Positions 1-5,009 of a stretch of DNA of 6,469 nt are shown one piece after another; position 1 is the first letter of the stretch, and each line of letters starts with the position of its first letter. The position numbers and the translations under genes are program-made. The notes beneath the pieces are model-generated. The model had not been told where the DNA came from, searched no databases, and saw only the letters and a list, made by a program, of their open reading frames with translations. Location: positions 1-6,469 of the forward strand of contig JARBTU010000103.1 of NCBI GenBank assembly GCA_029240015.1, written 5' to 3'. This DNA comes from Oscillospiraceae bacterium. Lineage in GTDB: Bacteria; Bacillota; Clostridia; Oscillospirales; Ruminococcaceae.

Positions 1-1201
1 TGCCTTGTTTCACGTTCTCCAAAATTTTGTCCGCAATAAACTGAGATTCGCCAAGCTCATCAACAGCGCGATAAACGGATATCTTTTCGCCCTCATCGTT
101 ATCGGTCCAAAGATTTTTTCCTTTTCGCTCAAGGTTATTTTTGATGACCCCATTCGCCGCGTCCAAAATGGTTTGGGTGGAACGATAATTTTGCTCCAGC
201 CTAACCACAACCGCATCATCAAACTGGTTTTCAAAGCTCATGATGTTTTCGATTGTCGCTCCTCTGAAACGGTAGATACTTTGGTCATCATCCCCCACCA
301 CACAAAGGTTCTGGTGCTTTTGTGACAAAAGGCTGACCAGTTTATATTGAGCGTGGTTGGTGTCCTGATATTCGTCTACCAAAACATATCGATAACGATT
401 TTGATAATATTCAAGCACCTCAGGGAACTGCTCAAATATCTTTACTGTCAAACAGATGATATCATCAAAATCAACCGCATTGGAACTTTCCAAGCGGTGC
501 TGATACCGCTCATATATCTTGGATATCACGATTTTCCGATAATCGTTTCCCGCACTTTTTTCATATTCCTGCGGAGAAAGGAGAGTGTCTTTGCTTCGGC
601 TGATTTCTCCTAAAACGCTTTTGGGCGGGAAGTTTTTATCGCTGATATTTAATTCTTTTAAACAATCCTTTATCACCCTGACGCTATCATCCGAATCATA
701 TATGGTAAAGTTTCTTGTGTATCCCAGTCGCTCAATCTCTCTCCTCAATATGCGAACACAGGCAGAGTGGAAGGTCCCTGCGTTAATGTCTAAAGCACGC
801 TCGCCAAGCATTTTATGAAGTCGCTCTTTCAGTTCATTAGCCGCTTTGTTTGTGAATGTTATCGCAAGAATATTCCATGGATTGGCGGGATAAACTGAAA
901 TTAAATCCTTTACCCGCTGGCTGTCGTCAATCTCTCCGTCAAGATATTCCTGCATAAAACCAATGTCATCTTCCGTAACGGTATCCGGAATCCAATCAGA
1001 AAAATATGCATTGCCATAGTTCACCAAAAAAGCAATTCGGTTTACGATAACGGTGGTTTTACCGCTCCCTGCTCCCGCAAGGATCAGCACAGGTCCTCTT
1101 GTTCTGAAAACCGCTTTTTTTTGCATATCATTCATTCTGCCAAACTCTTTTTCAAGGATGGCATGCTTTATACTATTAAATTGTTGTTTTAGTTCGAGCA
1201 T
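1..1201 (-). CDS. pcrA: UvrD/PcrA-type superfamily 1A DNA helicase, N-terminal 400 residues (3' end outside window)
   Basis: ATP-dependent 3'-5' DNA helicase of the UvrD/PcrA family, which acts in nucleotide excision repair, plasmid replication and clearing of protein from DNA. I translated the minus strand from the ATG at 1201; the frame stays open to the window edge. Visible motifs: Q-motif glutamine near residue 26, Walker A AGAGSGKT at 42-49, motif Ia ITFTNKAA at 114-121, GTFHS at 142-146, VDFDD at 243-247, Walker B VDEYQDTN at 275-282 (catalytic D276/E277), motif III VGDDDQSIYRFRGA at 302-315 and motif IV LEQNYRST at 335-342. Domains 1A and 1B and the start of 2A are therefore present; motifs V and VI and the C-terminal part lie outside. 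The start is supported by AGAGGAG at 1209-1215, seven bases upstream. An unusually long acidic stretch (61-107) separates Walker A from motif Ia. The family is certain; PcrA versus a lineage-specific UvrD paralogue is not settled without the C-terminus. Confidence 0.96.
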   Translation of the reverse strand, partial: MLELKQQFNSIKHAILEKEFGRMNDMQKKAVFRTRGPVLILAGAGSGKTTVIVNRIAFLVNYGNAYFSDWIPDTVTEDDIGFMQEYLDGEIDDSQRVKDLISVYPANPWNILAITFTNKAANELKERLHKMLGERALDINAGTFHSACVRILRREIERLGYTRNFTIYDSDDSVRVIKDCLKELNISDKNFPPKSVLGEISRSKDTLLSPQEYEKSAGNDYRKIVISKIYERYQHRLESSNAVDFDDIICLTVKIFEQFPEVLEYYQNRYRYVLVDEYQDTNHAQYKLVSLLSQKHQNLCVVGDDDQSIYRFRGATIENIMSFENQFDDAVVVRLEQNYRSTQTILDAANGVIKNNLERKGKNLWTDNDEGEKISVYRAVDELGESQFIADKILENVKQG

Positions 1202-1234
1202 ATTTTCGCTCCTCTTTTTTGCTTAATCTTTTTT

Positions 1235-1263
1235 ATTATATCACATTTTAAAACAGTTTGGTA
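1235..1263 (-). promoter_or_regulatory. Candidate promoter of the helicase gene (extended -10)
   Basis: On the minus strand a perfect TATAAT occupies 1240-1235, preceded by TG one base further upstream, giving the extended -10 form TGATATAAT. At 17-bp spacing the -35 position (1263-1258) reads TACCAA, a poor match, as is usual for extended -10 promoters. Transcription would start near 1228, giving a leader of about 27 bases before the ATG at 1201. Seen: the hexamer and its TG extension. Inferred: that it is the active promoter. Confidence 0.55.
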
Positions 1264-1270
1264 TACCAAA
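1257..1270. repeat. Perfect 14-bp palindrome TTTGGTATACCAAA, possible operator
   Basis: TTTGGTATACCAAA is its own reverse complement over all 14 bases, with its centre between 1263 and 1264. It covers the -35 position of the candidate helicase promoter and lies about 100 bases upstream of the divergent DUF421 gene. Its size, perfection and position suit a homodimeric repressor, but I cannot name a regulator with this site, and AT-rich intergenic DNA gives short palindromes by chance. Confidence 0.4.
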
Positions 1271-1285
1271 AAGCAAGCAAAACAT

Positions 1286-1314
1286 CACAAAAAGAAGCGC
1301 CCATTTTGTATAAA
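1286..1314 (+). promoter_or_regulatory. Weak candidate promoter for the DUF421-DUF4363 operon
   Basis: TATAAA at 1309-1314 is a five-of-six match to the -10 hexamer. At 17-bp spacing the -35 position (1286-1291) reads CACAAA, which is poor. It is the best plus-strand candidate in the divergent intergenic region, with a leader of roughly 45 bases. The evidence is thin. Confidence 0.22.
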
Positions 1315-1366
1315 AAACGACTCCGTGCCAATAATACCGTTAATCTTTTAAAAAGGATGCTGACAT

Positions 1367-2041
1367 ATGCTGATTGTTTTTATTCGATCTATTCTGCTTT
1401 ATATTTTAATTATTTTTGGACTTAGGGTAATGGGGAAGAGACAGATTGGGGAACTGCAACCTTCTGAACTCGTTATCACAATACTGATTTCCAACATGGC
1501 GACTCTTCCTATTGAAGACATCAACATCCCTATGCTGATGGGCGCCGTTCCCATCCTTGCTTTAGTTGGCTTTGAAATTTTATTGTCCAATATCTCTCTA
1601 AGAAACAAAAAATTCCGTGAGTTTGTTTCAGGAAATCCCGTAGTCATTATTCGAGATGGGATCATCGACCAAACCCAAATGAAAAAGCTTCGTTTCAGCA
1701 TTGACGACTTAATGGAAACTCTAAGAGAAAACAGTGTTTTTGATGTTCGCGATGTTTATTATGCCATCGTGGAAACAACAGGTCAGGTAAGTATCCTGCA
1801 AAAATATGAATCTCAAACAGTTACTACAAAAATGCTTGACCTCAAAGGCTCTGAACAACCAATCCCTATCGTTGTAGTCAGTGACGGCAAAATTGTTGAA
1901 GATTCCTTGGAGGCCTATAATCTGGGAAAAGACTGGCTTTTACGAACCATCCAGTCCAACAATGTGCATGTGAAAGACATTTATCTGATGACCGCCGATA
2001 AAAACGCCAATTATTTTATTGTCCCGAAAAGTCAAAAATAA
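1367..2041 (+). CDS. DUF421 (YetF-like) integral membrane protein
   Basis: A 224-residue protein of the DUF421/YetF family. Three hydrophobic segments, about residues 2-22, 33-49 and 56-74, place the N-terminus in the membrane. The link between the first two carries the family-type sequence GKRQIGELQPSELVI (23-37). From residue 83 on there is a soluble C-terminal domain beginning GNPVVIIRDG (89-98), followed by KLRFSIDDLMETLRE and DVYYAIVETTG, typical of the YetF C-terminal domain. The length is normal. The start is supported by AAAGGA at 1352-1357, nine bases upstream. The biochemical function is not known. Bacillus relatives (YetF, 2Duf) have been linked to properties of the spore inner membrane, so a spore or envelope role is possible but is inference here. 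The gene forms an operon with the DUF4363 gene that starts 52 bases after its stop. Confidence 0.93.
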   Translation: MLIVFIRSILLYILIIFGLRVMGKRQIGELQPSELVITILISNMATLPIEDINIPMLMGAVPILALVGFEILLSNISLRNKKFREFVSGNPVVIIRDGIIDQTQMKKLRFSIDDLMETLRENSVFDVRDVYYAIVETTGQVSILQKYESQTVTTKMLDLKGSEQPIPIVVVSDGKIVEDSLEAYNLGKDWLLRTIQSNNVHVKDIYLMTADKNANYFIVPKSQK

Positions 2042-2072
2042 AAGTCCTCTTATGGTCTAATCCTTAAAATAG

Positions 2073-2078
2073 AAAGGA
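2073..2078 (+). promoter_or_regulatory. Ribosome binding site with poor spacing; leaves the DUF4363 start ambiguous
   Basis: AAAGGA at 2073-2078 is the only purine-rich site before the DUF4363 gene. It directly abuts an ATG at 2079 (no spacer) and lies 15 bases before an ATG at 2094. Both spacings fall outside the usual 5-10 bases. I prefer 2094 because ribosomes cannot use a zero spacer and because translation from there begins MSRS directly before the membrane segment, as in related proteins. Confidence 0.45.
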
Positions 2079-2093
2079 ATGACATCTTATCTC

Positions 2094-2474
2094 ATGAGCA
2101 GAAGTATTACCATTAGTATTATTTTATTAGCCTTAATAGGATTTAGTATTTTCAGTTTATTTCGGCTTCAGGATATCAATCAAGAAATGACCGATCTTCT
2201 CACATCAGCTTCTCTGGCAGCGCAGAATCAAGAGTTCGAAAAAGCCAAAGAATTGTCTAAAAAATGCATTGAAAGATGGCATGAACATGAGCATTTTGCA
2301 GGAATTTTTATTCGTCACAACGAAATTGACGAAATGACCGGACTTGTTTCACAGCTTAAATCTTTTATAGAACAAAAAAATACCGCCCTCTTCTGCGGGA
2401 CGGCAGACAGGGCGATTACATTGATCAATCATATTTTCAGCAGCGAACTTCCTACACTGACAAACATTTTTTAA
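2094..2474 (+). CDS. DUF4363 family protein, membrane-anchored
   Basis: A 126-residue protein (131 if the ATG at 2079 is used). It has one N-terminal hydrophobic segment at about residues 5-23 after a basic MSR start, so it is probably a single-pass anchor with the rest outside the membrane or exported. The remainder is charged and looks helical: a segment with LLTSASLAAQNQEFEKAKE, then CIERWHEHEHFAGIFIRHNEIDEM, then SQLKSFIEQKN, ending LPTLTNIF. The order of W, a short H/E-rich run, an IRHNEID-like motif and a final short LTNIF is what I recall for DUF4363. No enzymatic motif is visible. DUF4363 genes commonly follow DUF421 genes in Clostridia and Bacilli, which supports both calls and suggests that the two proteins work together at the membrane. 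The function is unknown. Its 3' part also carries, on the opposite strand, a likely nrdR terminator. Confidence 0.85.
   Translation: MSRSITISIILLALIGFSIFSLFRLQDINQEMTDLLTSASLAAQNQEFEKAKELSKKCIERWHEHEHFAGIFIRHNEIDEMTGLVSQLKSFIEQKNTALFCGTADRAITLINHIFSSELPTLTNIF
2374..2414 (-). terminator. Intrinsic terminator of nrdR, inside the DUF4363 coding sequence
   Basis: On the minus strand, CGCCCT (2414-2409) pairs with AGGGCG (2389-2384). Inside it, TCTGC (2407-2403) pairs with GCAGA (2396-2392) around a 6-base loop, with a small internal bulge. After three bases (GTA) comes a run of seven T (2380-2374). This is a GC-rich hairpin plus U-tract in the right orientation for nrdR, about 67 bases past its stop codon. 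Nothing comparable follows the hairpin on the plus strand. Confidence 0.72.
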
Positions 2475-2480
2475 AATATT

Positions 2481-2936
2481 TTATTTTTTGGATTTTAAGA
2501 ACTTCAGTTCTTGCATAAATTCATCCAAATTACTGAATTCACGATACACCGATGCGAACCTGACATAAGCAACAAGGTCAATGTCACGCAACTTTTTCAT
2601 CGTCAATTCACCGATTTCATTGGAGCTGACTTCTTTCACAAAAGCATTTTTGAAACCGTGTTCAATATCATTTACCACTTGTTCCAGCGTTTGAAGCGAA
2701 ACAGGTCGCTTTTCACAAGCACGCATAAGCCCTCCCAAAAGCTTTTGACGGTCAAATGCCTGCCTCGATTTATCTTTCTTTATCACCATAAGCGGTGTTG
2801 TTTCTATTACTTCATAGGTCGTAAATCTGTTTTGACAAGATAAACATTCTCTTCTTCGCCTTATTTTCTCTCCGTCATCCGTAGGGCGGGAATCGATTAC
2901 TTTGCTTTCATCAAATCCACAAAAAGGGCAGTTCAT
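2481..2936 (-). CDS. nrdR: Transcriptional repressor NrdR
   Basis: Zinc-ribbon/ATP-cone repressor of ribonucleotide reductase genes; it senses ATP/dATP and binds NrdR boxes. With the start at 2936 the protein has 151 residues, the normal family length, and begins MNCPFCG as the family does. Zinc ligands are C3/C6 (CPFC) and C31/C34 (CLSC), with the DSRPTDDGEKIRRRREC segment and FTTYE (38-42) between and after them. The ATP-cone domain follows from about residue 46 to 136, beginning PLMVIKKDKSRQAFDRQKL. A longer in-frame reading from an ATG at 3011 adds 25 residues that other NrdR proteins lack; GGAGG eight bases before 2936 decides for the short form. The gene stands alone, convergent with DUF4363 (6 bases between stops) and divergent from murC. 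No ribonucleotide reductase gene and no clear NrdR box is in view. Confidence 0.97.
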   Translation of the reverse strand: MNCPFCGFDESKVIDSRPTDDGEKIRRRRECLSCQNRFTTYEVIETTPLMVIKKDKSRQAFDRQKLLGGLMRACEKRPVSLQTLEQVVNDIEHGFKNAFVKEVSSNEIGELTMKKLRDIDLVAYVRFASVYREFSNLDEFMQELKFLKSKK

Positions 2937-2944
2937 ACCTTGTT

Positions 2945-2949
2945 CCTCC
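2945..2949 (-). promoter_or_regulatory. Ribosome binding site that fixes the nrdR start
   Basis: On the minus strand GGAGG at 2949-2945 lies eight bases before the ATG at 2936. This is near-ideal and supports the MNCPFCG start rather than the upstream in-frame ATG at 3011. Confidence 0.85.
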
Positions 2950-3013
2950 AAATACATTTTTAAGTATTTATCATACCATTTCTTTGTCATAATTTCAACT
3001 ATTTTTGACAAAG

Positions 3014-3042
3014 AGTATAAAACGTATATTTTTTTTCAAAAT
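3014..3042 (-). promoter_or_regulatory. Candidate nrdR promoter
   Basis: On the minus strand TATACT (3019-3014) is a five-of-six -10 match. At 17-bp spacing the -35 position (3042-3037) reads ATTTTG; a better TTGAAA (3039-3034) is only 14 bp away. Transcription would start near 3007 and give a leader of about 70 bases. This promoter would make the upstream in-frame ATG at 3011 untranscribed, consistent with the short NrdR form. Confidence 0.35.
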
Positions 3043-3045
3043 ATG

Positions 3046-3074
3046 TTTATTTATTTTCTCTTTTGCAATATAAT
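3046..3074 (+). promoter_or_regulatory. murC: Candidate murC promoter
   Basis: A perfect TATAAT lies at 3069-3074, with TTTATT at 3046-3051 as a weak -35 at 17-bp spacing. Transcription would start near 3081, leaving a leader of about 65 bases with no obvious RNA structure. A perfect TTGACA at 3005-3010 on the same strand has no -10 partner at proper spacing and I do not use it. Confidence 0.45.
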
Positions 3075-3145
3075 AGGTAATGGATAAAAACTGGTTCTAA
3101 AAATAACAACTACTTACTTTTTAACATATATGGGAGTGACTGAAT

Positions 3146-4516
3146 ATGAGCAATATCTCTGATAATCTTTTAAAAGATAAAAAACACATACATTTTATTG
3201 GTATCGGCGGATCGGGAATGTTCCCGCTTGCACAGATTTTGCATGAAGAAGGTTTTTACTTAACAGGTTCTGATAACAACGAAAGTGACACCCTTGCATT
3301 AGTCCGAAAAATGGGGATTCCTGTAACACTTGGACAATCCGCAGAAAATATTGAAGGAGCGGATTTAATCGTCCACACTGCCGCCATTATGAGCGACAAT
3401 CCTGAACTCATCGCTGCAAAACAAAGCGGTGCTGTCGTTTTGGAAAGAAGCGAGCTTTTGGGACTGATCACAAGCAGATATTCAGAAGCCATTTGTGTTA
3501 GCGGAACACACGGAAAAACGACTGTCAGCTCGATGCTGACTCATGTTCTTTTGGACGCAGGGGCCGACCCAACCGCCGTTATTGGCGGGAAACTTAAAAA
3601 AATAGGTGGAAACGGTCGTGTGGGGAAAAGTGAAACGATGGTTTGTGAAGCCTGTGAATTTGTTGATACTTTTTTAAAACTCGCTCCTGATATCTCCGTT
3701 ATACTCAACATTGATGAAGACCATCTGGATTACTTTAAAACACTCGACAATCTCATTCTCTCTTTCACCAAATTTTGTGATCTCACTACAAGATGCATTA
3801 TTGTGAATGGTGATGACGAAAATTCCGTGAAAGCCATCCAAGGGCAAAATAAAGAAATCATCACATTCGGATTCACAGATAAAAATGATTACTATCCAGC
3901 AAACATCCGGCATATAAGCGGTGCCTGCTCCGAGTTCGACTTGGTTCATCAAGGCGAAGTGCTTTGCAAAATAACCATAAATGTTCCCGGGGACCACAAC
4001 ATTATCAATGCAGTTGCAGCAAGTATAGCCGCCATAAAAGCAGGTGTTTCCCCTGCTCAGATTGCAGAGTCTATTGTCAGCTTTACCGGTGCAGGGAGAC
4101 GTTTTGAAGTTTTAGGGGAAGTTAACGACATCACAATTGCTGATGACTATGCACATCACCCTGCTGAACTGAAAGTAACCCTTGAGGCCGCGCAAAAAAT
4201 GAACTTCAACTCCGTTTGGGCTGTGTTCCAGCCATTTACCTACTCACGAACAGCCATGCTTCTTAATGATTTTGCCGAAGCCCTTTCTATTGCAGACCAT
4301 GTTGTTTTATCTGAAATTATGGGCTCACGCGAAAAGAATACCTATAACATTTATTCAAAGGATCTTGCAGAAAAGATTGACGGATGCGTTTGGTTCAATA
4401 CTTTTGATGAGATTTGCGAGTATGTATTATCCCATGCAAAAGAGGGCGATTTGGTTATTACCCTTGGTTGCGGTGATATTTATAAAGCCGCAAAAAAAAT
4501 GCTTGCTGTTCAATAA
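3146..4516 (+). CDS. murC: UDP-N-acetylmuramate--L-alanine ligase MurC
   Basis: Cytoplasmic ATP-dependent ligase that adds L-alanine to UDP-MurNAc, the first amino acid of the peptidoglycan stem peptide. The protein is complete at 456 residues, normal for the family. The N-terminal Rossmann-like domain shows the UDP-binding GIGGSGM (19-25). The central Mur ligase ATPase domain has the P-loop SGTHGKTT (119-126, K124) and NIDEDHLDYF (188-197) with the ATP/metal-binding histidine region. The C-terminal domain begins near the GAGRRFE stretch and holds DDYAHHPAE (333-341), a MurC signature. Translation starts at the ATG at 3146, with GGAG at 3133-3136 nine bases upstream. The gene is divergent from nrdR, has its own candidate promoter, and is followed within 20 bases by a strong hairpin, so it is probably monocistronic. 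Murein ligase paralogues (MurD/E/F) lack the combined HFIGIGGSGM start and DDYAHHP motif. Confidence 0.98.
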   Translation: MSNISDNLLKDKKHIHFIGIGGSGMFPLAQILHEEGFYLTGSDNNESDTLALVRKMGIPVTLGQSAENIEGADLIVHTAAIMSDNPELIAAKQSGAVVLERSELLGLITSRYSEAICVSGTHGKTTVSSMLTHVLLDAGADPTAVIGGKLKKIGGNGRVGKSETMVCEACEFVDTFLKLAPDISVILNIDEDHLDYFKTLDNLILSFTKFCDLTTRCIIVNGDDENSVKAIQGQNKEIITFGFTDKNDYYPANIRHISGACSEFDLVHQGEVLCKITINVPGDHNIINAVAASIAAIKAGVSPAQIAESIVSFTGAGRRFEVLGEVNDITIADDYAHHPAELKVTLEAAQKMNFNSVWAVFQPFTYSRTAMLLNDFAEALSIADHVVLSEIMGSREKNTYNIYSKDLAEKIDGCVWFNTFDEICEYVLSHAKEGDLVITLGCGDIYKAAKKMLAVQ

Positions 4517-4534
4517 TAAATGTTCGATTTTTCT

Positions 4535-4567
4535 ACAAATGCTCCACTGGATATGTGGAGCATTTGT
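4535..4567 (+). terminator. Perfect 13-bp hairpin after murC, probable terminator
   Basis: ACAAATGCTCCAC (4535-4547) pairs perfectly with GTGGAGCATTTGT (4555-4567) around a 7-base loop, 18 bases after the murC stop. There is no long U-run after the stem on either strand. The GC-rich core GCTCCAC/GTGGAGC is followed by ATTTGT, which could serve as an imperfect U-tract that also pairs with the upstream ACAAAT. The position argues for a terminator insulating murC from the hydrogenase promoter; the missing U-run keeps confidence moderate. Confidence 0.6.
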
Positions 4568-4576
4568 CATGACAAA
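4563..4576. repeat. Perfect 14-bp palindrome TTTGTCATGACAAA
   Basis: This 14-base sequence equals its own reverse complement. Its first five bases are the last five of the right arm of the murC hairpin, so the two structures compete in RNA. Part of the motif recurs: GACAAA again at 4602-4607, and TGACA at 4570, 4601 and 4635. It may be an upstream binding site for a hydrogenase regulator, or a coincidence. Confidence 0.3.
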
Positions 4577-4617
4577 CAGAAAGATATAACCCTTCTCATT
4601 TGACAAAAACACCGTGA

Positions 4618-4635
4618 TTGTTAATTTTTTAACTT
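4618..4635. promoter_or_regulatory. Probable Rex (redox-sensing repressor) operator
   Basis: TTGTTAATTTTTTAACTT matches the clostridial Rex consensus TTGTTAAnnnnTTAACAA at 12 of 14 defined positions; the left half is exact and only the last two bases of the right half differ. Those two bases belong to the -35 hexamer TTGACA (4634-4639), so the site overlaps the promoter in a position that would block RNA polymerase. Known from the family: Rex represses fermentation and hydrogenase genes in Clostridia when NADH/NAD+ is low and is released by NADH. Inferred: that Rex acts here. No rex gene is in the window. Confidence 0.68.
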
Positions 4636-4663
4636 GACATCATATTATAAACGAGTCTATAAT
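4634..4663 (+). promoter_or_regulatory. Consensus sigma-A promoter of the hydrogenase operon
   Basis: TTGACA at 4634-4639 and TATAAT at 4658-4663 are both exact matches to the housekeeping sigma factor hexamers, with 18 bp between them. Transcription is expected near 4670, with a leader of about 34 bases. Such a strong promoter makes sense if it is held down by repressors, consistent with the overlapping Rex-like site and dyad. Confidence 0.85.
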
Positions 4664-4675
4664 AAAAATGATGTC
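4636..4675. repeat. Interrupted dyad bracketing the hydrogenase promoter
   Basis: GACATCAT (4636-4643) and ATGATGTC (4668-4675) are perfect 8-bp inverted repeats whose centres are 32 bp apart, about three helical turns. Between them ATTATA (4644-4649) mirrors TATAAT (4658-4663), with four extra A on the right side. The left arm overlaps the -35 hexamer and the right arm lies at the expected transcription start, so it would act on DNA rather than as an RNA hairpin. The regulator is unknown. Confidence 0.45.
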
Positions 4676-4703
4676 CTAATTTAAAAGCGAGAAGGTGTTA
4701 TCA

Positions 4704-4970
4704 ATGAAGAAACTTAAAATTGAAGTCTGTTCCGGCAGTGAATGTACCATGATGGGTGCTATGGATATCATCGAATCTATTGAAGGGCTAAAAAGCCTCA
4801 AACAACAACTTAGACTCAAGTCTCAAATAGAAGTGATTCCTTGTAAATGTTTTGGTGACTGCAAAAACGGTCAGTTTTCACCTATTGTTAAAATAAATGA
4901 TGAAGTCATAACCAACGCGACAAGTGATATTGTGATGTCCAGAATTATCGCCTTGAGTAAAATGGACTAA
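4704..4970 (+). CDS. Small thioredoxin-like [2Fe-2S] ferredoxin (NuoE/HydC-like)
   Basis: An 88-residue protein with the cysteine pattern of thioredoxin-like [2Fe-2S] ferredoxins: C9-x4-C14 (CSGSEC) and C49-x3-C53 (CFGDC), followed by a SPIVKINDEVI strand. A further cysteine, C47, sits two residues before C49. This is the fold of NuoE/HydC, the electron-transfer subunit of NADH dehydrogenases and multimeric hydrogenases, without the N-terminal helical domain those subunits usually carry. It probably passes electrons to or from the hydrogenase encoded 39 bases downstream, or to a separate NAD(P)H-linked partner; that role is inferred from co-transcription. The ATG at 4704 is chosen over an in-frame GTG at 4695 because AAGG (4692-4695) lies eight bases upstream of it. 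The gene is first in the operon behind a consensus promoter and Rex-like operator. Confidence 0.88.
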   Translation: MKKLKIEVCSGSECTMMGAMDIIESIEGLKSLKQQLRLKSQIEVIPCKCFGDCKNGQFSPIVKINDEVITNATSDIVMSRIIALSKMD

Positions 4971-5009
4971 TCTAAATTTTTTTGCTGCACAAAGTATCGG
5001 AGGTTAATC

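Noticed and set aside
5..818. Plus-strand open frames of 77-106 codons at 5-325, 347-613 and 585-818
   Set aside because: They are antisense to the helicase, whose minus-strand frame carries every helicase motif in order. They have no ribosome binding site and no recognisable domain.
1287..1309. ACAAAA/TTTTGT inverted repeat in the divergent intergenic region
   Set aside because: Six A/T-rich pairs around an 11-base loop are expected by chance in this composition and have no further support.
2497..2512. AAGAAC-TTCA-GTTCTT hairpin near the end of nrdR as a terminator for the plus-strand operon
   Set aside because: The stem is AT-rich and is not followed by a T-run on either strand; it lies within nrdR codons.
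3005..3030. TTGACA (3005-3010) with TATATT (3025-3030) as the murC promoter
   Set aside because: The spacer is only 14 bp, too short for a normal sigma-A promoter; TATAAT at 3069-3074 is a better candidate.
2511..3087. Plus-strand open frames across nrdR and its leader (2511-2843, 2902-3087)
   Set aside because: Antisense to a certain nrdR gene, without ribosome binding sites or family resemblance.
3012..3145. NrdR box in the nrdR-murC intergenic region (autoregulation)
   Set aside because: No sequence close to the ACACTATATATTGTGT-like consensus, nor a tandem pair of such sites, is visible.
3674..3997. Minus-strand open frame of 107 codons inside murC
   Set aside because: Antisense shadow of murC with no start signal or domain.
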